Positions 1 to 6,600 of a DNA stretch of 11,105 nucleotides are shown here, one piece after another. The translations under genes were made by a program, and so were the position numbers. The DNA is taken from positions 1-11,105 of the forward strand of contig JAAZFP010000122.1 of the NCBI GenBank assembly GCA_012511645.1, written 5' to 3'. This DNA is from Microbacteriaceae bacterium (GTDB taxonomy: Bacteria; Actinomycetota; Actinomycetes; Actinomycetales; Microbacteriaceae). Position 1 is the stretch's first letter; every line of letters starts with the position of its first letter. A model generated the notes under the pieces. It was not told the DNA's origin. It worked only from the letters and a program-made list of their open reading frames with translations, and did not search any database.

Positions 1-24
1 ATTTCGCGGTTCATTGTCAGACAT
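1..24 (-). CDS. Start of a gene running off the left edge (product unknown)
   Basis: On the minus strand an ATG at 24-22 opens a frame reading MSDNEPRN that is still open at the window edge. A G5 tract (34-30) lies 5 nt before the ATG and can act as a ribosome binding site by pairing with the CCUCC end of 16S rRNA with one G-U wobble. A TAATAT -10-like hexamer lies further upstream. Eight residues do not identify a family. In mycobacteria the gene divergent from the ferritin-like gene is an RhlE-type DEAD-box RNA helicase, so a helicase is a reasonable guess from gene order only. The IS30 transposase is on the same strand upstream, so read-through from the element could reach this gene. Confidence 0.45.
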
Positions 25-80
25 AAAATCCCCCAATTCCACTCTTGGGGGTTCAATCGCCCCCGTATTTCCATATTACG
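25..80 (-). promoter_or_regulatory. Promoter and short leader with mutually exclusive G5/C5 hairpins
   Basis: Read on the minus strand, TAATAT (78-73) is a good -10; the -35 is poor. Transcription would start near position 66 and give a leader of about 42 nt. The leader holds G5 (64-60), an 8-nt spacer, C5 (51-47), AA, an 8-nt loop, TT and G5 (34-30), then ATTTT and the ATG. C5AA pairs with TTG5 to form a 7-bp stem that hides the presumed ribosome binding site. C5 can instead pair with the first G5 and leave the site free. The geometry is seen directly; a regulatory role is inferred. Confidence 0.4.
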
Positions 81-111
81 CGCACATCCGCCAAAAAACG
101 ACGAGCCCGGA

Positions 112-134
112 TTCTAGTTTGAAGTGCAACACCT
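112..134. repeat. IS30 left terminal inverted repeat
   Basis: This 23-bp segment matches the reverse complement of 1237-1259 at 19 positions; the mismatches are at repeat positions 6, 8, 9 and 14. It sits 3' of the transposase stop codon. Confidence 0.8.
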
Positions 135-140
135 AGTGAG

Positions 141-1190
141 TCACCCCGAGCTTAACTCTTGAAACACCTCTGCAGGAGTCGCCCAGCCGAGGATCTTCCG
201 AGGACGGTTGTTGATCTCGTGCACGAACTCGTCGAGTTCGTCTTGGGTGAGGTCATCGAAACTGGTGCCCTTGGGCAGATACCTGCGCAACCGACCATTG
301 AAGTGTTCATTACTGCCACGCTGATACGCCGAGTACGGATCCGCAAAGTAGGTCGGGACCGCGAGGGCGTCGGCGAGTTCGTAGTGGAACGCGAACTCGG
401 ACCCATTGTCTGCGGTAACCGCCCGGACCGCATGCGCCGGGAACGCTGAATACAGTCCGATTTGCGCATCCACCGTGGGCCGCGCAGCGACCTGGGGAAT
501 CTTCACAGCCTGCAGATAACGGCTCATGCGTTCGACAGTCGTATGGATCCCTCCACTGCTGCCTGCGCCGATCACACTGTCGGATTCCCAATGCCCAAAC
601 TGTCGCCGGTCCTCGATCACTGCGGGCCGGTCATGGATCGAGATTCGCCACTTGAACCGTTCACGATGCACATTCCGGCCACGCTTTCTGCGACGTTTCT
701 TGTGCCCGCGCGTGAGGTACTGCCAGAGAGCTCGATGCTGCTGCGCTGGTGAGTAGATCCACGCGTAGAGCGTCTCCACACTCACCCGCATCCGCCCGTC
801 ATCGGGGAACTCCACTGCGAGCCTGCCGCTGATTTCTTCCGGAGTCCATCCCCGACGCAACTGTGTGATGACCCAGTCAACGAGCTGGTCATAGGTCATC
901 AGGTAGGGCTGGTGGGAGCGGGCCTGGCGTTGATCGGCGTGGAGTTGAGCTTGACCGGCAAGGTAGAGCCGCTCGTGCCGATTGCGAGTATCGAGTTTGT
1001 TGCGCAGGTAGGGGCGCAGGTTCGCGTGGTCGTGTTCTGGTTGCCACGAGTTCCGGCGGAGCTCTCGGCTGATCGTGGAACGGTGAACACCGAGCCTGCG
1101 TGCGATCTTGGCGTTACTTTCGCCTTGTTCGTGGCGGAGCTCGATCTCGATACGGTCGTCAAGTGTCAGGTGGCGGTAGTGTGTGGACAA
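141..1190 (-). CDS. IS30-family transposase
   Basis: This 349-residue protein cuts and rejoins the IS ends through a DDE catalytic domain and is of normal IS30 transposase length. Residues 8-47 form the N-terminal helix-turn-helix that binds the ends (a DDRIEIE helix, then NAKIARRLGVHRSTISREL). The catalytic triad is visible: D204 in GHWESD, D261 in TADNGSEF and E295 in GSNEHFNGRLRRYLPKG, the family's third-motif signature. A very basic stretch at 163-180 precedes the catalytic core. The start is TTG at 1190-1188; an AAGGG about 10 nt upstream is a fair ribosome binding site, and no better start codon occurs in frame between it and the right end. No frameshift or internal stop is seen, so the enzyme is probably active. 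Confidence 0.95.
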   Translation of the reverse strand: MSTHYRHLTLDDRIEIELRHEQGESNAKIARRLGVHRSTISRELRRNSWQPEHDHANLRPYLRNKLDTRNRHERLYLAGQAQLHADQRQARSHQPYLMTYDQLVDWVITQLRRGWTPEEISGRLAVEFPDDGRMRVSVETLYAWIYSPAQQHRALWQYLTRGHKKRRRKRGRNVHRERFKWRISIHDRPAVIEDRRQFGHWESDSVIGAGSSGGIHTTVERMSRYLQAVKIPQVAARPTVDAQIGLYSAFPAHAVRAVTADNGSEFAFHYELADALAVPTYFADPYSAYQRGSNEHFNGRLRRYLPKGTSFDDLTQDELDEFVHEINNRPRKILGWATPAEVFQELSSG

Positions 1191-1236
1191 GGAAGCGCAG
1201 CCCTTCAGTTGTAGGTGTGGTAACTCACAACTTAGA

Positions 1237-1259
1237 AGGTGTTGCGCTTCCGATTAGAA
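1237..1259. repeat. IS30 right terminal inverted repeat
   Basis: This is the reverse-complement partner of 112-134. It lies upstream of the transposase start and also just upstream of the ferritin-like gene on the other strand. It contains TTGCGC (1242-1247), which reads outward as a possible -35 hexamer. Confidence 0.8.
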
Positions 1260-1278
1260 CCCGGGGTACACTAGCGAC
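1242..1278 (+). promoter_or_regulatory. Probable leaderless promoter of the ferritin-like gene, hybrid with the IS end
   Basis: TACACT (1267-1272) fits the actinobacterial -10 pattern TANNNT and is followed by exactly six bases and then the GTG start at 1279, the spacing expected when transcription starts on the start codon. The -10 is native DNA. Upstream, the IS30 right end supplies TTGCGC (1242-1247) at a 19-bp spacing, one or two bases longer than ideal. The native -35 was displaced by the insertion. Confidence 0.5.
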
Positions 1279-2010
1279 GTGTTCGAGTGGATGAAATCGC
1301 TGCGCGATGGCTGGCGAAAAGACAAGGCGCCTGCCCGCAAGCTATCCTCGCGCACAGAAACTGACGAGGCGGTGCGTCTCGAGCTGAGCGAGTTTGCGCC
1401 CGGCATCATGCCGTTTCTTGGCCTCACCACCTACCTGCAGCTCGAACTGTATGAGGCCGCAGCGCGCGCGGTTGCTGGGGCCCCGAACCTCAAATCAAAA
1501 GAGGTGCTCGCAGGATCGGCTGGCATCACGCTGACCAAACACCAGAAACTGAGCGCGGAGTTGCGCAAGCGTGGCCGCGAGCCGCACCTCGTTATGATGC
1601 CCTACACGCCGGTGATTGACGAGTTTCTTGAACGCATCGACACGGCAGACTGGCACCAGTATGTGCTGAGCATCTATCTCGTGGGCGGGCTCTTTGATGA
1701 CTTCTTCGCCGAGCTGGCCCGCGGCCTCGACGATGGGTTTCGCGGCGAAGCGATTCAGATCTTGCGTGATGACTCAGGTCGCAAAGAGCTGCAAGAACTG
1801 CTGGCGGCAGAGATTGCCGTTGATCCGCCCCTCGCAAATCGCCTCGCCCTGTGGGGTCGCCGCCTCGTCGGAGACACGCTGCTCGTGTCGCGCGAGGTGC
1901 TCGCGCTCAGCGAGGGACGAACGTTTGTGGCGAGCCATGTCGAGCCGATTTTCACCGAGCTGATCGCCGATCACACCCGTCGCATGGACGGCCTCGGTCT
2001 CACCGCTTGA
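1279..2010 (+). CDS. Ferritin-like fold protein (MiaE_2-type, actinobacterial)
   Basis: This 243-residue soluble, mostly helical protein resembles the actinobacterial ferritin-like family related to the tRNA hydroxylase MiaE (compare M. tuberculosis Rv3210c). Family landmarks are the GLTTYLQLELYEAA helix (48-61), the W125 to D141 segment ending in GGLFDDFFAEL, and LANRLALWGRRLVGD (185-199). Candidate metal ligands are E56 or E59, H88 and glutamates near 171-178. The ExxH pair expected in the second helix is not intact: H88 is present but L85 stands where the glutamate would be. tRNA hydroxylase activity is therefore unproven. The GTG start is chosen because a -10 lies six bases before it; ATG at 1291 is an alternative. 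rlmC follows after 13 bp on the same strand and is probably co-transcribed. Confidence 0.8.
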   Translation: MFEWMKSLRDGWRKDKAPARKLSSRTETDEAVRLELSEFAPGIMPFLGLTTYLQLELYEAAARAVAGAPNLKSKEVLAGSAGITLTKHQKLSAELRKRGREPHLVMMPYTPVIDEFLERIDTADWHQYVLSIYLVGGLFDDFFAELARGLDDGFRGEAIQILRDDSGRKELQELLAAEIAVDPPLANRLALWGRRLVGDTLLVSREVLALSEGRTFVASHVEPIFTELIADHTRRMDGLGLTA

Positions 2011-2023
2011 ATGCGGCGCAGAC

Positions 2024-3235
2024 ATGAGCGCGATGCCAGCCTCGCTGCCACTGCTGCAGTGCCGGTACTTCGACGCGGGGGAGTGTCGATCGTGCTCCCT
2101 GATCGAGACCCCATACGCTGAGCAGCTGCGAGAGAAGGCCGAGCGCTGCGCATCGCTCCTGCCGCAGGTTGCCGAGCAGGCGTGGATCACTCCGTTCACG
2201 GCAGGCGATCGGGGCTTTCGCAACCGGGTGAAGCTCGTGGTGGGCGGGGAACCCGGTCGTGTGACCCTTGGCATTCTCGGCCCAGACGGGCGCGGGGTCG
2301 ACCTGCGCGAGTGCGCGATCCAGGCGCCAGAGATCGCCCGGGTTATTCCGCGCATCGCCGAGTATCTCGAATCGACGAAGCTCGCACCCTATGACGTGCC
2401 CGCGCGCCGCGGCGAATTGAAGTTCGCGCATGTGACGCTCGCGCCCTCAGGCGAGCTGATGGTGCGGTTCGTGGTGCGCAGCGAGCGCGCGCGCGAGGTG
2501 CTGCGATCGAGGCTCTCACTGCTCAGGTCGCTGGTGCCGCTGGCCGCGGTGATCTCGGTCAACCTGCTGCCCGAGCACAAGGCGGTGCTCGAGGGCGACG
2601 ATGAAGAGCTGCTGTGGGGGTCGACCCTCGCCATGCAACTCGGCTTCGATGACGCGCCGCTCACTTTGCACCTGCAGCCGCAGAGTTTCTTTCAGACCAA
2701 CACCGAGGTCGCGAGGGCGCTGTACGCTCAAGCTGCAGCGTGGGTGACTGCGGTGCAGCCAGCGTCGATCTGGGATCTCTATTGCGGGGTCGGCGGCTTT
2801 GCGCTGCACTGCGCCGCGGCGCTCCGAGCCGCGGGCGGCGAGAGTGACGCAGCGTGCACCGTCGTCGGGGTTGAGCTCAGCGAGGCGGCGATAGAGTCTG
2901 CGAAGCGATCCTCGAGCGAAGCTGGCCTCGGCTCGAGGTTCGTGGCTGCTGACGCCACCGAGTTTGCGCTGGCCGCAGCGACTGACGCGTTGCCCGAACT
3001 GCTCGTGGTGAACCCGCCGCGGCGGGGCATCGGAGACACCCTCGCCACCTGGATCGAGGGCAGCGGCATCGAAACCGTGATCTATTCGAGTTGCAACCCC
3101 GTCAGCCTCGCCAAGGATCTCGCGGCAATGCCATCGTATGCGGTGCGCGAGGCGCGCCTGTTCGACATGTTTCCGCACACCGCGCACCTCGAGGTTGCGG
3201 TGTTGCTGAGTCGCGAGAGCTCGGCCTCGGCGTAG
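2024..3235 (+). CDS. rlmC: 23S rRNA (uracil-C5)-methyltransferase, RlmC type
   Basis: The enzyme transfers a methyl group from S-adenosylmethionine to C5 of a uracil in 23S rRNA (U747 in E. coli). At 403 residues it is slightly longer than E. coli RlmC. C13, C21, C24 (LQCRYFDAGECRSC) and C97 (RECAIQ) are the four ligands of the RlmC-type [4Fe-4S] cluster. There is no N-terminal TRAM domain, which separates it from RlmD. The QPQSFFQTN segment precedes the SAM-binding motif WDLYCGVGGF (250-259). VNPPRRG, the catalytic nucleophile C357 in SSCNP and the general base E390 in HTAHLEVAVLL are all present, so the protein looks active. The start is ATG 2024; ATG 2033 is possible, and the ribosome binding site is weak, consistent with coupling to the upstream gene. 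Confidence 0.92.
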   Translation: MSAMPASLPLLQCRYFDAGECRSCSLIETPYAEQLREKAERCASLLPQVAEQAWITPFTAGDRGFRNRVKLVVGGEPGRVTLGILGPDGRGVDLRECAIQAPEIARVIPRIAEYLESTKLAPYDVPARRGELKFAHVTLAPSGELMVRFVVRSERAREVLRSRLSLLRSLVPLAAVISVNLLPEHKAVLEGDDEELLWGSTLAMQLGFDDAPLTLHLQPQSFFQTNTEVARALYAQAAAWVTAVQPASIWDLYCGVGGFALHCAAALRAAGGESDAACTVVGVELSEAAIESAKRSSSEAGLGSRFVAADATEFALAAATDALPELLVVNPPRRGIGDTLATWIEGSGIETVIYSSCNPVSLAKDLAAMPSYAVREARLFDMFPHTAHLEVAVLLSRESSASA

Positions 3236-3250
3236 CCCCGGCGTGAGGCG

Positions 3251-3475
3251 TTAGCTGACGAAACCGACGCGGCGACCCGCCTCGGCGCCGATCTCGATGT
3301 AGGCGATTGAGTCGGTGTCGATGAGAAACTGGCGACCTTTGGTGTCGGTCAGAGTGAGCAGCTCGGCATCGTTTGCGACGGCCTTCTCAACGAGCGCGCG
3401 AACATCTGCCGGGCTCGTATCAACCTCGAATGAGAGCTCTCGGGGCGAATGCTTGATGCCGATGCGAACTTCCAC
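3251..3475 (-). CDS. DUF3107 family small protein
   Basis: This 74-residue protein matches the actinobacterial DUF3107 family (M. tuberculosis TB9.4/Rv3208A) over its whole length: an opening MEVRIGIKHSPREL, the central LLTLTDTKGRQFLIDT, and a closing IAYIEIG then RRVGF. It has no signal peptide or membrane segment. I know of no established biochemical function. It starts with GTG at 3475-3473, and a perfect AGGAGG (3485-3480) sits 4 nt upstream, which fixes the start. It converges on rlmC with a 15-bp gap and diverges from adnA. In mycobacteria it is also found in the general neighbourhood of adnAB and the Rv3210c ferritin-like gene. A TetR regulator that lies beside it in mycobacteria is not present here. 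Confidence 0.92.
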   Translation of the reverse strand: MEVRIGIKHSPRELSFEVDTSPADVRALVEKAVANDAELLTLTDTKGRQFLIDTDSIAYIEIGAEAGRRVGFVS

Positions 3476-3479
3476 GGTT

Positions 3480-3485
3480 CCTCCT
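3480..3485 (-). promoter_or_regulatory. Strong ribosome binding site of the DUF3107 gene
   Basis: On the minus strand AGGAGG is followed by AACC and the GTG start. It is the clearest Shine-Dalgarno sequence in the window and decides the start of the DUF3107 protein. Confidence 0.85.
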
Positions 3486-3529
3486 GAGGTGCGCGCACGA
3501 GGCGCGGGCGTCGAATGCTGACACCTGCG

Positions 3530-3535
3530 AGTCTA
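3530..3535 (-). promoter_or_regulatory. Possible -10 element for the DUF3107 gene
   Basis: TAGACT on the minus strand matches TANNNT and would give a leader of roughly 48 nt ending in the AGGAGG site. No convincing -35 is seen, so this is a weak call. Confidence 0.25.
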
Positions 3536-3628
3536 GAACGAGAGGCTGCGGTGTCGCGCAGATCGCCCGACGGTTTCGCCCACAGCGCAGCATTTGGGGC
3601 GTCGCGGTGCGCCTGGTGCGCTGGGATG

Positions 3629-3664
3629 TTCGAGAATGTCGTCGGTGCGCCCTACGCTGAAGCT
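3629..3664 (+). promoter_or_regulatory. Probable leaderless promoter of adnA
   Basis: TACGCT (3653-3658) is followed by six bases and an in-frame GTG at 3665, the same arrangement seen before the ferritin-like gene. TTCGAG (3629-3634), 18 bp upstream, is a weak -35. This supports a start well downstream of the first in-frame ATG (3515). Confidence 0.4.
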
Positions 3665-6600
3665 GTGCTTGAATGTGATCCCTCGCAACACCGCGTGCTC
3701 AGCCTTGACCCTCGTCAGCATGCGCGCGTGCTTGGCGCGCCCGGCAGTGGCAAGACCACGCTGATCGGTGAGCTCTGGGCGACACTCACGGCAGACGGCT
3801 GGTCAGACGAGCAGCTGCTCGTGCTCGCACCCAACCGCCACGTTGCGAGTGCGCTGCGCCGGCAGCTTGAGCGACGCCTCGACCGCGCCATCGGCGGCAC
3901 CCCGGTGCGCACCGCGGCTTCGTTCGCCTTCGCCGTGTTGCAGCGACACGCGGCCCTCAGCGGGCGTGATGCTCCGCGCCTGCTCTCCGGCACCGCGCAA
4001 GATGAGGCGGTTGAAGCGGTCATCACCGAGCTGGTGTCGGGTGAGTTCGCCCCGCAGCATGCGCTGCCGTTTCAACCCGATGTGTTGCTCGGGAGTGCCT
4101 TTCGCGGCGAACTGCGTGAGCTTGGCCGGGTGCTTGACGACGCAGACCTTTCGGTGAGCGAGGCGCTGGCGCAGCTCTCGACGGCGCCGGTCGGTGACGG
4201 CACTGTCGGGGGGCAGGCTGCAGGTGACCTGACACCAGACCTGCGTGAGCGGTGGCTCGGCGCTGCCGAACTGCTTGACCGAGCGCGCGTGAAGACGGAT
4301 CGCGAGCGACCGGGTGAACTCAGCTCGAGCGCGATGCTGCGAGCAGCGCGTCGAGTGCTGAGAGACGATCGCGAGATCAGCGTGCCAGCGCTGGTGCTGG
4401 TCGATGATGCGGGCGAGTTGGGTGAGGGTGGTCTCGCGCTGCTTGCGGCGCTTGCCGAGCGAGGCACGACGGTGTGGGTGTTTGGTGACCCCGACATCGC
4501 GACGAGCGCGTTTCAGGGTGAACGCACCCGGGTGCTCGGTGATCTCGTCGGTGAGTTGCGACGTCGCGGTGCCCCAGAACTGATTCGCGGCGAAGACCAA
4601 CTGGTGGTGCTCGAACACGTCTATCGACACGGGCCGAAAATTCGGCAGTTCGTGCAGCAGCTGAGCGGCAGAGTGGGGGCCGCGGGAGCCGGGCAACAGC
4701 GTCGCGCGACCGCAGCAATCAGTGATGCTGTCGGTGACGTGAGCGTTGCCACCGTCCGCACCTCCTCAGAACAACTCGGTGCGATCGCTCACCAACTGCG
4801 CGCGCGCCACCTCGGGCTTGGCGGCTCTCCAAAACTGCCGTGGTCGCAGATGGCGGTGCTGTGCCGCACCCGCGGCGAAGTGAAGCGCGTCGCGCGGGCG
4901 CTCGCCGGGCTGCAGGTGCCGAGCGAAACAGCCGCTGGGGGGCTGGTGCTGCGCGAGCACGACCTGGTGCGCGATCTCGTGCGGGTGCTACAGCATGCCC
5001 TCGACCTCGCGCCGCTCGATGCGCGAGAGGTGATGCGGCTGCTGGGCGGCCCCCTCGGAGGGCTTGACCCGATTGCGCTCAGGCGGCTGCGTGCGGCGCT
5101 TCGTCTTCACTCCGCGAACGAGGGTCAGACTCCTGGCGGGGGTGCCGCTGCGCTTGATGCGTTGGTGCTCGAAGGGTTCGAGTTTCCCGGTGAGCGACCC
5201 ATCGTCGACATGCGTGCCGCGCGCCAGCTGCGCACACTCGGTGTGATCGCGGCAGAGGCGCAACGGGTGCATGCCGCGGGGGGCACACCGCGCGAGGTGC
5301 TGTGGCAGATCTGGCAGGGTAGTGGGCTGGCGCCCGTGCTGCAAGAGCAGGCGCTGGGCGCAAAGGGGGCCCGTGCCGACGACGCACACCGCGCCCTCGA
5401 CGGGGTGCTCGGGCTCTTTTTCGCGCTCCAGCGCCACGAAGAACACGACAGCGACCAACCCATCGATGCCCTGCTGACCGAGCTCATGACGAGCACGGTG
5501 CCAGAAGATTCGCTCGCAGCGCGAGGGGCCCGTGAGGTGGTCACGGTCACGACCCCTCAGGGAGCGATCGGGCAGCAGTTTGAGTTCGTGTGCGTGCTCG
5601 GCCCACAAGACGGTGAGTGGCCGAACCTGCGAGCGCGTGGCTCATTGCTCGGCGTGACCGCTCTGGAACGAGTGCTGCGCGACGGAGCCGCGACGCTACC
5701 GACACGACACGACACGCTGCACGACGAGCTGCGGCTGTTGGTGCACGCGATCGCCAGGGCACGCACCGAAGTGCTGGTGATTGCGGTAAAGAACGAAGAC
5801 CTGCATCCGAGCGTGTTTTTTGCGCTCGGCCGCGACCACCTCATCTCACACGAGCTCCCGAGTTCGCGACTCACCCTGAGGGGCGCGGTTGCCGAGATGC
5901 GCAGGCGCCTCGTGCAGCACCCGGGCGATGAGGCAGCGCGCGAAGCGCTTGTACAGCTTGCGCGAGCAGGGGTGCCTGGCGCCCACCCAGACGATTGGTA
6001 CGGTGTGCGACCGCCCAGCACCGCGAGACCGCTCGCCGATATCGATGCTGGCGAGACGGTGCGGGTGAGCCCATCGCAGCTGCAGCGAGCCGAGACCTGC
6101 CCGCTCGATTGGTTTGTGTCGAGCATCTCTGGGTTCACCGCTGACTACCGCGCAAACGTCGGCACCCTGTTGCACCGGGCGCTCGAGACCGCAGGCCCAG
6201 ACGCGCCCGCCGAATCGATTCGCGATGAGGTGTTCGCCCACTGGGATGAGCTGCGGTTTGATGCCGAGTGGCAGTCCCGGCGTGCGCACGGTGACACGGA
6301 GCATATGGCCAGTGCGGTCGCACGATATCTTGCCGACTTCACCGCATCGGGGCACACACTGCTTGCGCGTGAGGCAACGTTCGAAGTGCCACTCGAGTTC
6401 GCTCGACTGCGCGGCAACGCCGACCGCATCGAAGCGGTGAGGCGAGACGACGGCAGCGTGCGCGTCACCGTGGTTGACCTGAAGACCGGTCGCACGAGGC
6501 CAAGTGCAGCCGAAGTCGAAGACCACGCGCAACTGCAGGCCTACCAGTTGGGTGCCGAACAGGGCGCATTCGTCGATTCGGACGGTCATCCGATCCACGA

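Larger units (their letters stand above)
111..1259 (-). mobile_element. IS30-family insertion sequence, apparently complete
   Basis: The element is about 1149 bp with imperfect terminal inverted repeats at 112-134 and 1237-1259 (19 of 23 positions match; both share the GCAACACCT core). It contains one full-length transposase gene on the minus strand. Directly outside the ends, CCCGG occurs at 106-110 and again at 1260-1264 in the same orientation, a candidate target duplication. IS30-family duplications are usually 2-4 bp, and CCCGG is part of a near-palindrome here, so the exact ends may be off by one or two bases. The insertion lies 19 bp upstream of the ferritin-like gene. The intact transposase and clear ends suggest recent arrival. 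Confidence 0.88.

Noticed and set aside
30..51. C5AA...TTG5 hairpin as an intrinsic terminator for the transposase transcript
   Set aside because: Only a short T4 follows on the minus strand and an ATG comes directly after it; a leader hairpin near a ribosome binding site fits better.
1774..2355. Minus-strand open frame of 193 codons across the ferritin-like gene end and rlmC start
   Set aside because: It is a high-GC shadow of two well-supported plus-strand genes, with Arg/Ser-rich composition and no recognisable domain.
3224..3249. GCCTC...GAGGC inverted repeat between rlmC and the DUF3107 gene as a bidirectional terminator
   Set aside because: The stem is only 5 bp with a 16-base loop and no T-tract on either side; too weak to annotate.
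5846..6598. Minus-strand open frame of 250 codons inside adnA
   Set aside because: It lies opposite the conserved AdnA nuclease region, has no recognisable motif, and is typical of antisense frames in high-GC genes.
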